This document shows positions 39,337 to 48,593 of a stretch of 64,000 nt of DNA, one piece after another. The number at the start of each line of letters is the position of its first letter. Position 1 is the first letter of the stretch. Source of the DNA: Actinomycetales bacterium (lineage in GTDB: Bacteria > Actinomycetota > Actinomycetes > Actinomycetales > Dermatophilaceae); NCBI GenBank assembly GCA_016711095.1, contig JADJTP010000001.1:1-64000 (forward strand). Direction: 5' to 3'. The position numbers were made by a program, and so were the translations under genes. The notes beneath the pieces were generated by a model, which was not told the origin of the DNA, did not search any database, and saw only the letters and a program-made list of their open reading frames with translations.

Positions 39337-40926
39337 TTGACACCCGTCCCGACCCCCGCCTCCTCGGCTGGGGTCGGTGGCGGCGTTCCCGATCGAGCGA
39401 ACCGGCCACCATGGTGGCTGGTCCTGCCCGCGCTCGCCGGGGCGTTCCTCGCCCTGCTCCCGCTCGGCTATCTCGTCGTGCGCACCAGCGAGGCGGGGCT
39501 CGAGCGGATTCTTGAGATCCTCGCCCGCCCAGGGACCACGCAGCTCGTCCTGCGCAGCCTCGGTCTCGCCGCGACCGTGACGATCCTCTGCCTCGTCATC
39601 GGAATTGCCCTGGGGGTGTTGGTGACCCGGACCCGGCTGCCGGGACGCCACGTCCTCGGCATCCTCGCCGCCCTCCCGCTCGCGATCCCCAGCTACGTCG
39701 CGGCCTTCGCGTGGGTGTCGGCTGTGCCGTGGGCGCGTGGCTTCGTGGGTGCCACCATCGTGCTGACCGCGTGCACCTACCCCTACGTCTACCTGCCGGT
39801 CGCAGCCGCGATGCGCTCGATCGACCCCTCGCTCGAGGAGGTCTCCCGAAGTCTCGGACGGTCCCAACTGCGCACCTTCTGGGTCGTGACGGCGCGCCAG
39901 GTCTGGCCGGCGGCCGCCTCGGGCGGGCTGCTCGTCGCGCTCTACAGCCTGAGCGACTTCGGCGCTGTCTCACTCCTGCAGTACGACGTGTTCACGCGTG
40001 TCATCCACACCTCGTACCAAGCCAGCTTCGACCGCACCCCAGCCGCAGTGCTCTCGGTCCTGCTCGTCGGCCTGACGCTGCTCATCTCGGCGGGGGAACG
40101 CTGGAGCCGCGGACCCGTCGAGGAGACCCGCATCGGCTCGGGCGTCGCGCGTCGGGCCGAACGCCTGGGCCTGGGTCGGTTCAGGCTGCCCGCGTTGACC
40201 TTCGTGGCCTTGGTGCTCGGCGTTGCCCTGGCCTTCCCGGTGGCCTCGCTGCTCTACTGGTTCACCACCGGGCTCTCGGCCGGCATCGACACCCCCCGGC
40301 TGTTCACGAGCACCGGCACGACGCTCAGCTTCGCCGTCCTCGGCGCGCTCGTGACGATGGCGCTCGCCGTGCCGATGGGCGTCCTCGTAGCACGCCACCG
40401 CGGCCGCGCGGCCGGGGCGCTGGAGCTGGCGACGTGGGCAGGTCATGCGCTTCCCGGCATCGTCGTCGCCCTCTCCCTTGTCTTCTTCGGCGTCCGCGTC
40501 GCCCAGCCGATCTACCAGAGGACCCCGCTGTTGCTCGTCGCGTATGCCGTCCTCTTCCTCCCAGCCGGAATGGGGGCGGTGCGCGCCGCCGTGGCGATGA
40601 GCTCACGCGGCGTGGAGGAGGTGGCGCGCTCGCTGGGCAGCTCGCCGCTGACGGTCCTACGCCGGATCACCCTGCCGCTCGCGATGCCCGGCGTGGCAGC
40701 GGGCACCGCGCTTGTCATGCTCACGATCATGAAGGAACTTCCGGCTACGCTCCTGCTGCGTCCGACCGAGACCAACACCCTGGCGACGAGCCTCTGGACG
40801 GAGACCGGGATCGCGGCCTACGGGGCCGCGGCCCCCTACGCCCTGGCTCTCGTGATCCTTGCGGTAGTGCCTACCCTGTGGCTCATGTACTCCCAGGGGC
40901 GATTCACCGCGGCGGCGGCAGAATGA
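39337..40926 (+). CDS. ferric-iron ABC transporter permease (fused two-domain)
   Basis: This 529-residue membrane protein has two BPD_transp_1 units of about six helices each, as in FbpB. The EAA-type loops are SLEEVSRSLGRSQLRTFWVV (about residue 168) and GVEEVARSLGSSPLTVLRRI (about 430). It moves iron through the inner membrane with the ATPase that follows. The listed start is TTG 39337. An in-frame CTG at 39325 overlapping the lipoprotein stop (CTGAGC, giving SETLTPVPTP) is an alternative if the base is a misread GTG. Its end overlaps the ATPase start by 4 nt. Confidence 0.9.
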   Translation: MTPVPTPASSAGVGGGVPDRANRPPWWLVLPALAGAFLALLPLGYLVVRTSEAGLERILEILARPGTTQLVLRSLGLAATVTILCLVIGIALGVLVTRTRLPGRHVLGILAALPLAIPSYVAAFAWVSAVPWARGFVGATIVLTACTYPYVYLPVAAAMRSIDPSLEEVSRSLGRSQLRTFWVVTARQVWPAAASGGLLVALYSLSDFGAVSLLQYDVFTRVIHTSYQASFDRTPAAVLSVLLVGLTLLISAGERWSRGPVEETRIGSGVARRAERLGLGRFRLPALTFVALVLGVALAFPVASLLYWFTTGLSAGIDTPRLFTSTGTTLSFAVLGALVTMALAVPMGVLVARHRGRAAGALELATWAGHALPGIVVALSLVFFGVRVAQPIYQRTPLLLVAYAVLFLPAGMGAVRAAVAMSSRGVEEVARSLGSSPLTVLRRITLPLAMPGVAAGTALVMLTIMKELPATLLLRPTETNTLATSLWTETGIAAYGAAAPYALALVILAVVPTLWLMYSQGRFTAAAAE

Positions 40927-41969
40927 GCGAGTTGACCGTCACGGGAGTGTCCAAGGCTTTCGGTGCGACGCGGGCTCTCGACGCCGTCGACCTGGTCGTC
41001 GAGCCCGGTCATCTCACCGCGGTCCTCGGGCCCTCCGGCTGTGGCAAGACGACCCTACTGCGGGTCGTGGCAGGCTTCGTTCGTCCCGATCAGGGCACCG
41101 TCGAGATCGACGGCAAGATGGTCACGGGTCGCGGCATACATCTTCCCCCCGGAGCGTCGCGGGGTCGGCGTCGTGCCACAGGAGGGTGCCCTCTTCCCGC
41201 ACCTCGACGTCGCCCGGAACGTCGGCTATGGCCTGACCGGTAGCCGCCCGTCCAAGAGCGCGCGCGTCCTGGAGATGCTCGAGCTTGTGGGCCTGTCCGG
41301 ACTCGGCGACCGACGCCCCGACCAGCTCTCCGGCGGGCAGCAGCAGCGAGTAGCCCTCGCCAGGGCCCTGGCGCCCAGCCCCAAGGTCGTCGTGCTCGAC
41401 GAGCCGTTTTCGGCGCTCGACGCCGGCCTCCGGGTCCAGGTGAGGCGCGAGGTGCGGGCCGTTCTCCATGCGATCGGCGCCACGGCCCTGATCGTGACCC
41501 ACGACCAGGAGGAGGCCCTGTCGATGGCTGACACCGTCGCGGTCATGGAGTCGGGGCAGGTGCTTATGCACGGCACCCCCTCCGAGGTCTACCACCGACC
41601 GACCCGTTTCAGCGTCGCCCGCTTCATCGGTGACCTGGTGGAAGTGCCCGGGACCAAGCAGGGCGACATCATCCGCACGATGCTCGGAGACCTGCCCATA
41701 CACGGCGAGCCGGGCACCGAGGACGGTCCCGTCATCGCGGGGATTCGCCCCGAGCAGGTCCGTGTCGACGCGCGCCCCGATCGTGAGGGCCACCGCGCTC
41801 ACGTCGACGACGTCGCGTTCTTCGGGCACGACGCCCTTGCTCATCTGGTGATGGTCGCCGAGGACGGCAGCCGGACGCGCCTGACCGCCCGCACGGTCGC
41901 TCCCCTGCGGCCGGGGACGAAGTCTCGATCCGGATCATCGGACCGGCGCTGGCCTATAGCCCCCGCTGA
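40923..41969 (+). CDS. ferric-iron ABC transporter ATP-binding protein, two frameshifts
   Basis: This FbpC-type ATPase has Walker A GPSGCGKTT (about 41030), signature LSGGQQQRVALARAL (about 41325), Walker B KVVVLDEPFSALD (about 41385) and the switch His in LIVTHDQEEALSMAD. A C-terminal TOBE-like domain follows (VIAGIRPEQVRVDA). The frame shifts near 41150 within LPPERRGVGVVPQEG (an extra base after the C-run) and near 41918. The second shift turns the tail into GDEVSIRIIGPALAYSPR with the stop at 41967-41969. Both lie in G/C homopolymers. ATG overlaps the permease stop. Confidence 0.87.
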
Positions 41970-42289
41970 CCGGAGCACGGTTCGGCGCCGGTAACTCGAC
42001 AAGCTCGCGGCCGGTGCCACGGGTCCCGGCCGACTCCCAGTCCCGCCGTCGGCGCACGATGGCCATGTACTAGTTCGCGTTGGCCCTGGGCAAGACGGGG
42101 ACATTTGGCCTGAGTTCACCGCGTTCCCCGGTGGTCGGCTGGGGGTGTCCCTGTGATCCCAAGGTGTCCGACCTGTCAGCGATGTTCGCCGCGCACCGTG
42201 CGGGGCTGCGACGCGATGTTGGATGGTGGTCGACGTTTGCCAACGCCTGGGTCGGTGAGATCCTCGGGCGCAACCGGTAGAAAGGGATC
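41970..42289. other. intergenic region before the phosphatase gene
   Basis: One short plus frame (42080-42280) ends with SLANAWVGEILGRNR-like sequence, but it has no recognisable domain. No strong hairpin was found. The promoter of the PhoD-like gene should lie here. Confidence 0.3.
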
Positions 42290-43967
42290 GTGACTCGCTC
42301 CAACCCGGGTAGCCCGCTGCTGCTGGGCCCCCTGCTTCGCCACGTGGGGGAGACCGACGCGACCGTCTGGGTTCAGACGGCTGACACCGCCCGGGTCACC
42401 GTCCGCTGCGGCGGGGGGTCCTGGAGCGCCGACACGTTCGCCGTTCACGGCTTCCACTACGCGCTCGTCGTCGTTGACGGGCTCGAGCCCGGCACGGTCC
42501 ACCCCTACACCGTCGAGGTCGGCGACACGGCGGTCTGGCCCCCGGCCGAGAGCGCCTACCCGCCTAGCCGGATCGCGACCCTGCGGCGGAGCAAACCGGC
42601 CCGGCTCGCGTTCGGGTCGTGCCGCACGAGCAGCCCGCACGACCAGCAGGGCAACAGGATGCACGGCGTCGACGCCCTGCGCGCCTACGCCGTCAGGATG
42701 GCCGAGGACGACGAGGACGGTTGGCCCGACCTGTGCGTCTTCCTGGGCGACCAGGTCTACGCCGACAGGCAGATCTGCCCGCAGATGCTCGACTTCATCA
42801 GGTCCCGGCGCGACACGAGCCAGCCGCCGGGTGAGGAGATCAAGGACTACGTCGAGTACGACTACCTCTACCGACTCGCGTGGACTGACCCCGCAGTCCG
42901 CTGGATCCCTGTCCACCGTTCCCTCCACGATGATCTTCGATGACCACGATGTCCGCGACGACTGGAACACGTCCTGGTCCTGGCGCCGCGAGATCCGCCA
43001 GAAGCCGTGGTGGCAGACCCGGATCGTGGCCGCGCTCGCCTCCTACTGGGTCTACCAGCACCTGGGCAACCTTGGCCCTAAGGCGCTGGCCGAGGACGAG
43101 ATTTGGACGCAGGTCCTGGCCCACGAGGGCGGCCCTGAGCTCGACCTGACCGACGTCCTCGACGCGTTCGCCGCCCGTGCCGACGAGCATCCCGAGACCT
43201 ACCGGTGGAGCTTCACCCGCGACCTCGGCGAGTCACAGCTTGTCGTGGTGGACTCCCGGGCGGCCCGCAAGCTCGACCCGAAGCACCGATCGATGCTCGA
43301 CGACGACGAGATGGCCTGGTTCGACGCGCGACTGCGCGGCGATTGCCGGTACCTGTTCATCGGCACCTCGCTGCCATTCCTGCTGCCCCCGGGCCTGCAC
43401 CACTTCGAGGCGTTGGACGAGGCGATAGCCCAGGGGGCCTGGGGCCAGCGGCCCGCTCGAGCGGCCGAAAGGGTGCGCCGGGCGCTCGACCTGGAGCACT
43501 GGGCTGCGTTCAACGACAGCTTCGTCGGCGTCTTCGAGTCAGTGATGGCGGTCGCCCGGGGACAGCGCGGGACGGCCCCGAAGGTGATCACCTTCCTGTC
43601 CGGGGACGTGCACAACTCCTACCTGGCCGAAGTGAGCGACCCGGGCCGTTACGGCGCCACGTCACGGATCGTCCAGGCGGTGTGCTCACCGATGCGCAAC
43701 CCGATGCCCCGTTCGGTCCGGGTGCTCATGTCGCTGTTCGCCAAGGGGCTCGCCAAGCCGATGCGCGCCATCGCCGGCGGGTCCAGCAAGGTGCCGGACC
43801 CGGCATACCCATGGACCGTCACCCAGGGCCCGTGGTTCGACAACAACCTGGCCGTATGCCAGGTCGAGGGCGACGGTCTGTCCTTCCGGTGGTATGCCGG
43901 CGAGGTCGTCGACGGGGACCTCGAGCGGCCGCGGACCAAGGGCGTCGCCGACATCACCATCGGCTGA
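42290..43967 (+). CDS. PhoD-like alkaline phosphatase/phosphodiesterase, one frameshift
   Basis: PhoD-type enzymes are metallophosphoesterases that hydrolyse phosphate esters. The domain starts with an Ig/FN3-like part (GPLLRHVGETDATVWVQTAD). The metal-binding motifs follow: ARLAFGSCRTS, LCVFLGDQVYADR, TMIFDDHDVRDDWN and, near the end, ITFLSGDVHNSYLAEV. The frame changes once near 42925, between WIPVHRS and TMIFDDHD. The start GTG 42290 follows GAAAGGG. No Tat or Sec signal is visible, unlike classical secreted PhoD, so this belongs to the cytoplasmic-type branch. The total is about 559 residues. Confidence 0.85.
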
Positions 43968-44255
43968 CCGCACGACGGGCAGACTCTGCCGACTGGGCGT
44001 CGAAAGGTCGAGAAGGCCATCGTCCATGACGGCGCCGGGCAGCATTACCAGGCCGCCGGTCGAACCAGTTGGCCCGACGACGACCCTGCGCGCCGAGCCG
44101 AGCCTGCCGCGGCCTCGCCTAGGCCGTTCCCTACAAGGCGGCTCAGGCCGCGCGAGTCGGGTCGCCCGGGTGGCCCGTGAAGGCGGCCGTTGCAGGGAAC
44201 GTCACCAGGCTGGACCCTCGTGTGCGATGCAGGGTGCTTCGCTGGAAGGGTCGGC

Positions 44256-44879
44256 TCAGGTGGGGATCTTCGCCAGGATCGAGTTCATCTCTGCGATCTC
44301 GGCAGACTGGCTGTCGATGATCGCCTGCGCGAGCGTCTTGGTCTCTGGGTGGAGCCCCTTGGCGAGTACGGTCCTGGCTTGCTCGACGGCGCCTTCGTGG
44401 TGCTTGATCATCATCTGAAGCCACATCCGGTCGAACGCTGATCCGTTCGCCTTGCCCAGATCGGTCATCTCTTGAGCGGACATCATCCCGCCGGTGTTCT
44501 CGCCCATGCCGCTCATGTCGTGCCCGCCGGCGGTGCCGGGGGCTGCTTCGCCCCAGCCGATGAGCCATTTGCTCATGAGCGTGATCTCGGGGGCCTGGGC
44601 GGCTTTGATCTTCGGGGCAAGGGCCTTGACTGTGGGGTCGGTGGCCTGTTTGAGGGCGAGGTCGGCCATCTCGATGGCCTGGGCGTGGTGCGGGATCATC
44701 ATCTTCGCGAACTCGATGTCGGCGGCGTTCTTTGAGTTGTTGGCCGACGTGCCGCTCCCGGCTGCGGCGCTGGCCCTTGCGCCGCTCGTGCTTGAGGTGT
44801 CGCTGGGTGCGCAACCGGCCAGGACCACGGCGGCTGCCAGGGCGGCAGGCAGGGCAGTAGTGAGCAGTTTGTGCTTCAT
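44256..44879 (-). CDS. DUF305 lipoprotein (copper-island type)
   Basis: This 207-residue lipoprotein has the lipobox VVLAGC. The mature part is a DUF305 four-helix domain with the two hallmark motifs FAKMMIPHHAQAIEMADLAL and WLQMMIKHHEGAVEQARTVL. Its Met/His clusters (MMIPHH, MSGMGENTGGMM, MMIKHH) suit Cu(I) binding, and DUF305 genes are often found with copper resistance genes. It is the last gene of the leftward copper cluster. The function is inferred from motifs and context. Confidence 0.85.
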   Translation of the reverse strand: MKHKLLTTALPAALAAAVVLAGCAPSDTSSTSGARASAAAGSGTSANNSKNAADIEFAKMMIPHHAQAIEMADLALKQATDPTVKALAPKIKAAQAPEITLMSKWLIGWGEAAPGTAGGHDMSGMGENTGGMMSAQEMTDLGKANGSAFDRMWLQMMIKHHEGAVEQARTVLAKGLHPETKTLAQAIIDSQSAEIAEMNSILAKIPT

Positions 44880-44968
44880 CTAGGGAGTTCCGTTCGTCGT
44901 CTTACTGGGTGTGGGGTGGGTGATGTCTCGGGCGGAGGGCAAAGGTTCTTGACTGGATGGGATCGCGG

Positions 44969-45892
44969 TCAGGATGTGAGGTTGTTGAGGGTGGCACCGT
45001 TGTCGCGGGTCTGCAGGACGCCGGAGTTCGTGACCACCAGGAACTCCAACAATCCGGCCGGGGTGCGGCTGGCGGAGACTGCTTGGGCGCTCGTCACCTT
45101 CGCGGCGCCGATTGTCCAGGAGCGGCCGGCGTCCTCGCTGATCGCAAGACCTCCCTTGGTGGTGACTCCGACGATGGTTTTCGAGTCAGCCCAGGCGGTC
45201 AGGAATAGAGCCGGCGCCGACGCGAGGGCCGCCCAGGTGGCACCGCCGTCGGTGGAGCTCAGCACCCCTTGGTTGGTCGTGGCCAGCACCTGGGCGCCGT
45301 TGGGGGACGCGGCCAGCGAGCTCGGTGCGCCCGGTAGGGCGTGCTCTGTCCAGTTCTTCCCGTCCTTGGTCGCACGCAGCGCGCCGTCATAACCCAGCAC
45401 GCCCGCGGATGAGGTGGTCAGTGCGTGGAAGTCGGACTGGCCGCCCCGGGACAGAACGGTCCAGGTGCTTCCGGCGTCCGTGGACTGCATCAGTCCTACC
45501 GGCGCCGGCAGGTCGACCCCGGCAGCCGGGTGGCCGGAGGCGTAGAAGGCCCCAGGCCCGCTGACCGCGAAACCCATCAGGTCGATCTCAGGGCCGACCC
45601 GATGCCACCTGGAGTCGGACTGCAGAACAAACAGCCCCTGATGGGTGGCCAGGTTGACCTTGCCGCTACCCGGGTCCCGGCCGACGCCGTGAACATGCTC
45701 ACTGGGTAGCGCCCCGACCGCGACACTTCCCGGCTGCGCGGATGCCTGCGACGGTGCGGCGGCGTCCTGGCTGCACCCGGAGAGAGCGAACGTGGCAACT
45801 ACCGCGGCAACGCCAAGGATTGAGCCGGTTGCGGCTCTGCGCCGCCGATCCCTGTGGCGCGTCATCGGTGGCAGTGCGGGTCGCATCCTCAT
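44969..45892 (-). CDS. BNR/sialidase-like beta-propeller lipoprotein
   Basis: This 307-residue exported protein has a basic start, a hydrophobic segment and the lipobox ATFALSGC. It carries BNR-type Asp boxes: STDAGSTWTVLSRGG, SSTDGGATWAALAS, SEDAGRSWTIGAAK and TRDNGATLNN. These build a beta-propeller of the photosystem-stability/F510_1955 type rather than a true sialidase; the catalytic Arg triad is not evident. HVHGVGRDPGSGKVNLATHQ near the start is typical of members in copper clusters. A structural or metal-related role outside the membrane is plausible. Confidence 0.75.
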   Translation of the reverse strand: MRMRPALPPMTRHRDRRRRAATGSILGVAAVVATFALSGCSQDAAAPSQASAQPGSVAVGALPSEHVHGVGRDPGSGKVNLATHQGLFVLQSDSRWHRVGPEIDLMGFAVSGPGAFYASGHPAAGVDLPAPVGLMQSTDAGSTWTVLSRGGQSDFHALTTSSAGVLGYDGALRATKDGKNWTEHALPGAPSSLAASPNGAQVLATTNQGVLSSTDGGATWAALASAPALFLTAWADSKTIVGVTTKGGLAISEDAGRSWTIGAAKVTSAQAVSASRTPAGLLEFLVVTNSGVLQTRDNGATLNNLTS

Positions 45893-45986
45893 CAGTCCTC
45901 TTAGTTGGCGTTCAGAACGTGCTCAGCGGCGGGGCTCACTTCCGAGGCAGGGCTGACTGCCGAGTCGGGAGAGACAGCCATCCTGG

Positions 45987-47456
45987 TCACATCCGGTGGG
46001 CCATGGGGAACAGGAACATGGCCACGTTAAGCGCTGCCAGGACCGCGATCAGGACGGTGAAGGGGATCAGGGTAGCGCGCCGACGGGCAGGGTTGCGGTA
46101 CCTGCGGTGGGCGATCCGTCTGGCCGTGTACAGCGACCCGGCCAGGCCCAGAGCCAGGATGCCGAACTGCAGGATCTGGATGGTCCCGCTTCCCAAGAAC
46201 GCTGCGGAGCCTTCCTGCGCCTGCCCACCGAAGAGCGCGCTGACGGTGTAGAACACGGACTTGCCCTCGGCCAGGAGGTGGAACAGGTTGTGGGCAAGGT
46301 GTGCGGCGATGTCCAGGGGGATCAGCGCGTACCCGAACCTGGCGAAGTTCTTCATGGTGCTTTCGATATTCCCGCCGGCGGCGACCTTGGCCGCGAGGGC
46401 GAGCAGCGCCACGGGGATGGACACCCCTACCGCGAAGACCGCGGTGAAGATGACCGGGTAGCTGGTGATTCCGGTAATCCGCTCGACCCAGGCCAGGACG
46501 TCTTCCCAGACCTTGAGCATGGTGACGTTCTGGACGATGACGATGCCCATGATGGCCATCGCCAGGAACGACTCTTCGATCTTGGGGTTGCGCAGGAACC
46601 ACAGCTCTTTGGTGGGGTTGCGGACGGTGATGGTGATCGCGTCGTTGGGGCAGGACTTGACGCAGTTCCCGCACAGGGTGCAGTTCGCGCTGTCCTGCTG
46701 GGTGCGGGGGAACCCGAACAGCGGGCACGGTGCGGTCGTGGCCGTGCCGTTGAAGCAGGCGGCCTTAGCGGTGCAGGTGGCGCAGACGTCAGGCGTGGCG
46801 CGCAAGGTGAGCATCCCGGCTCGGCTGTAGTTGGCGGACAGCCCTCCCAGGAAGCACAGGTACCGGCAGAAGGTACGCCGTTGGAAGAACGCACCGGAGA
46901 CGATGACTGAGAAGGTCAGCAACAGCAGCAGGATTCCGGATCCCCAGGGAGATCCGACGATCCCGAAAACGTGGTCGGCCCAGGTGATGGCCAGGAACGT
47001 GGCGTCGATGATCCAGATGCCGTACTTCTTCAGGAACGCCGGTACTGGCCGGTTGACACCGACGAGTTTCTGGACGAAGTCGGAGATCGCCGCGAAAGGG
47101 CACACCGCGCACCAGAACCGCCCCAGGAGCACGTACACCAGTGGGAGCGCCGGCCACCACAACACCCACATCAGGGCGGTACCGGCGTTGTCGTGCGCCT
47201 TGGCTGGCCCGGTCAGCAGCTGGTAGCCGACGAGCCCGAACACGGCTGCGACCGGGATCTGGAATACCCCGGGATACCACCGGCTGCGCATCACCGCTGA
47301 GACGACCCGGTTCTTGAGCAGGTCACGCCCCAGTGGCTCGCCAGGTCGCTGCTCGAACTGCTCGTCGTCCGGGTCAATACCAGGCCCCGTACCCGCACCG
47401 GTGGCCCGACCATGGCGGTCGGTACCCGCTGTCCGGGTCTTGATGTCATGGCTCAC
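45987..47456 (-). CDS. membrane polyferredoxin, NapH/CcoG-like 4Fe-4S protein
   Basis: This 489-residue membrane protein has about eight helices. The iron-sulfur and membrane Cys motifs are RFWCAVCPFAAISDFV, RTFCRYLCFLGGLSANYSRA, CATCTAKAAC and CTLCGNCVKSCPNDAI. It resembles NapH/CcoG/NosR-type electron-transfer proteins. CcoG is known to reduce Cu(II) during oxidase assembly, so a copper-reducing role fits this cluster (inference). Its start overlaps the stop of the Met/His-rich protein gene (ATGA), so they are coupled. Intact. Confidence 0.85.
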   Translation of the reverse strand: MSHDIKTRTAGTDRHGRATGAGTGPGIDPDDEQFEQRPGEPLGRDLLKNRVVSAVMRSRWYPGVFQIPVAAVFGLVGYQLLTGPAKAHDNAGTALMWVLWWPALPLVYVLLGRFWCAVCPFAAISDFVQKLVGVNRPVPAFLKKYGIWIIDATFLAITWADHVFGIVGSPWGSGILLLLLTFSVIVSGAFFQRRTFCRYLCFLGGLSANYSRAGMLTLRATPDVCATCTAKAACFNGTATTAPCPLFGFPRTQQDSANCTLCGNCVKSCPNDAITITVRNPTKELWFLRNPKIEESFLAMAIMGIVIVQNVTMLKVWEDVLAWVERITGITSYPVIFTAVFAVGVSIPVALLALAAKVAAGGNIESTMKNFARFGYALIPLDIAAHLAHNLFHLLAEGKSVFYTVSALFGGQAQEGSAAFLGSGTIQILQFGILALGLAGSLYTARRIAHRRYRNPARRRATLIPFTVLIAVLAALNVAMFLFPMAHRM

Positions 47457-48103
47457 TCTTGGCTCCTTCGAGCGGCGCGGGCGGCCTGCTTGATTTCGGC
47501 GGCGACACGATCCCTGCGGCGCAGGAAGCCAGCCGTCACCATCACCGCCAAAGTCCCCCCACCGAAGGCACTCATGACAGGCGCCAGCGGCCGGTCGGGA
47601 TCGGCCGCCGAGGTGTCACCAGAGCCGTGGCCTGACCCGCCCGTATCACCGCCGCCGTGGCCTGGCTCGGCACCCTCACCGGAACCGTGGTCCATCCCGG
47701 GCATCTCCTCGGACATCGTGGGATGCGTCGGTGTGCTCTCGTGCGTATGGCCGGAACCGTGGTCCATCCCCGGCATGTCCTCGGACATCGCGGGATGCGT
47801 CGGTGTGCTCTCGTGCGTATGGCCGGAACCGTGGTCCATCCCCGGCATGTCCTCGGACATCGTGGGTGTTGGAGAGCTCTCCACCATGTTCATCCTTGGC
47901 ATCTCGCCAGAGACGGGATCGTCACCTGCCGCGTGAGCGTGGCTCGCTGAGGTCTCGTGGTCCGCCGCGGGCGTACTGTGCTCCATCCCGGCCACCGCGG
48001 AAGATGTCGGCCGGGAAGCGAACATGATCATCACAATGACGGCGACGGTGGCCAACGCGATGGCGGAGATCGCGATTCTGCGGGTTCTGGTCATGCTGGT
48101 CAT
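47453..48103 (-). CDS. membrane-anchored Met/His-rich copper-binding repeat protein
   Basis: This protein of about 216 residues starts at ATG 48103 (ATG 48094 is possible). A signal-anchor (IAISAIALATVAVIVMIMFA) is followed by a region with three near-identical units of about 23 residues: MSEDMPGMDHGSGHTHESTP, twice followed by THP, the last variant being MSEEMPGMDHGSG. A Gly/Asp/His linker leads to a second membrane helix (APVMSAFGGGTLAVMVTAGF) and a basic tail. M..M.HG..H clusters are typical copper ligands outside the membrane. Spacing and overlap tie it to the polyferredoxin gene. The 72-bp DNA repeat may vary in copy number. Confidence 0.7.
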   Translation of the reverse strand: MTSMTRTRRIAISAIALATVAVIVMIMFASRPTSSAVAGMEHSTPAADHETSASHAHAAGDDPVSGEMPRMNMVESSPTPTMSEDMPGMDHGSGHTHESTPTHPAMSEDMPGMDHGSGHTHESTPTHPTMSEEMPGMDHGSGEGAEPGHGGGDTGGSGHGSGDTSAADPDRPLAPVMSAFGGGTLAVMVTAGFLRRRDRVAAEIKQAARAARRSQE

Positions 48104-48357
48104 GGTGAAGTTCTTCCGGGCATCTTTATGTCTTCCGTGTCGCAGGACGAGGTTCCGTCGCCTTGCGCGGCCACCACGATCGCTCACTCAACGGCCGCAC
48201 AAAGACGTGACCGTCGCGGTAACCCTCTGGCAATAGAAGGACCTGCGCGTGCAGGCCCGTCTACTACTGTCCGCTCCGTACCTCGTGCTTCCCCCCGTGT
48301 TTTCGACGAAGGTTCTATGAAGGTCAGCAGGTCCATGCCTGGCCGGAAGGTCTGATC

Positions 48358-48544
48358 TCAAGCAGCTGCCCGCAGTGACCGGGCACGCCTGAACGTCTCG
48401 GCCAGGACAGGACGGCGCCGACGAGCCGGACGATCGCTTCCCCTGGCTGGGGACCCCGACGGCGTCGGTGCGGCGGCCGATCTCCCGGTTGAGCGCTCGG
48501 CGGTTGTCCTGTGCCGCTGTCCACTTTGGTGCGTTGCATGCCAC
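48358..48544 (-). pseudogene. C-terminal remnant of an IS256-type transposase
   Basis: The minus strand reads KWTAAQDNRRALNREIGRRT, then DAVGV. After a frame change it continues GEAIVRLVGAVL. This matches the conserved stretch of IS256 transposases (LNREI.RRTDVVGIFP, then IRLVGAVL). Both ends are cut. It lies between the P-type ATPase gene and the Met/His-rich protein gene. Confidence 0.55.
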
Positions 48545-48593
48545 CTCTCGGTGGTTCTGTCAAGGTTGATCAGGGCGCCTCGACGCGGCCGAC

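Noticed and set aside
42080..42280. Small protein upstream of the phosphatase
   Set aside because: No ribosome-binding site, no recognisable domain, and a length expected by chance at this GC.
44969..45892. True sialidase
   Set aside because: Asp boxes are present, but the catalytic Arg triad and nucleophilic Tyr are not evident. A beta-propeller lipoprotein is the safer call.
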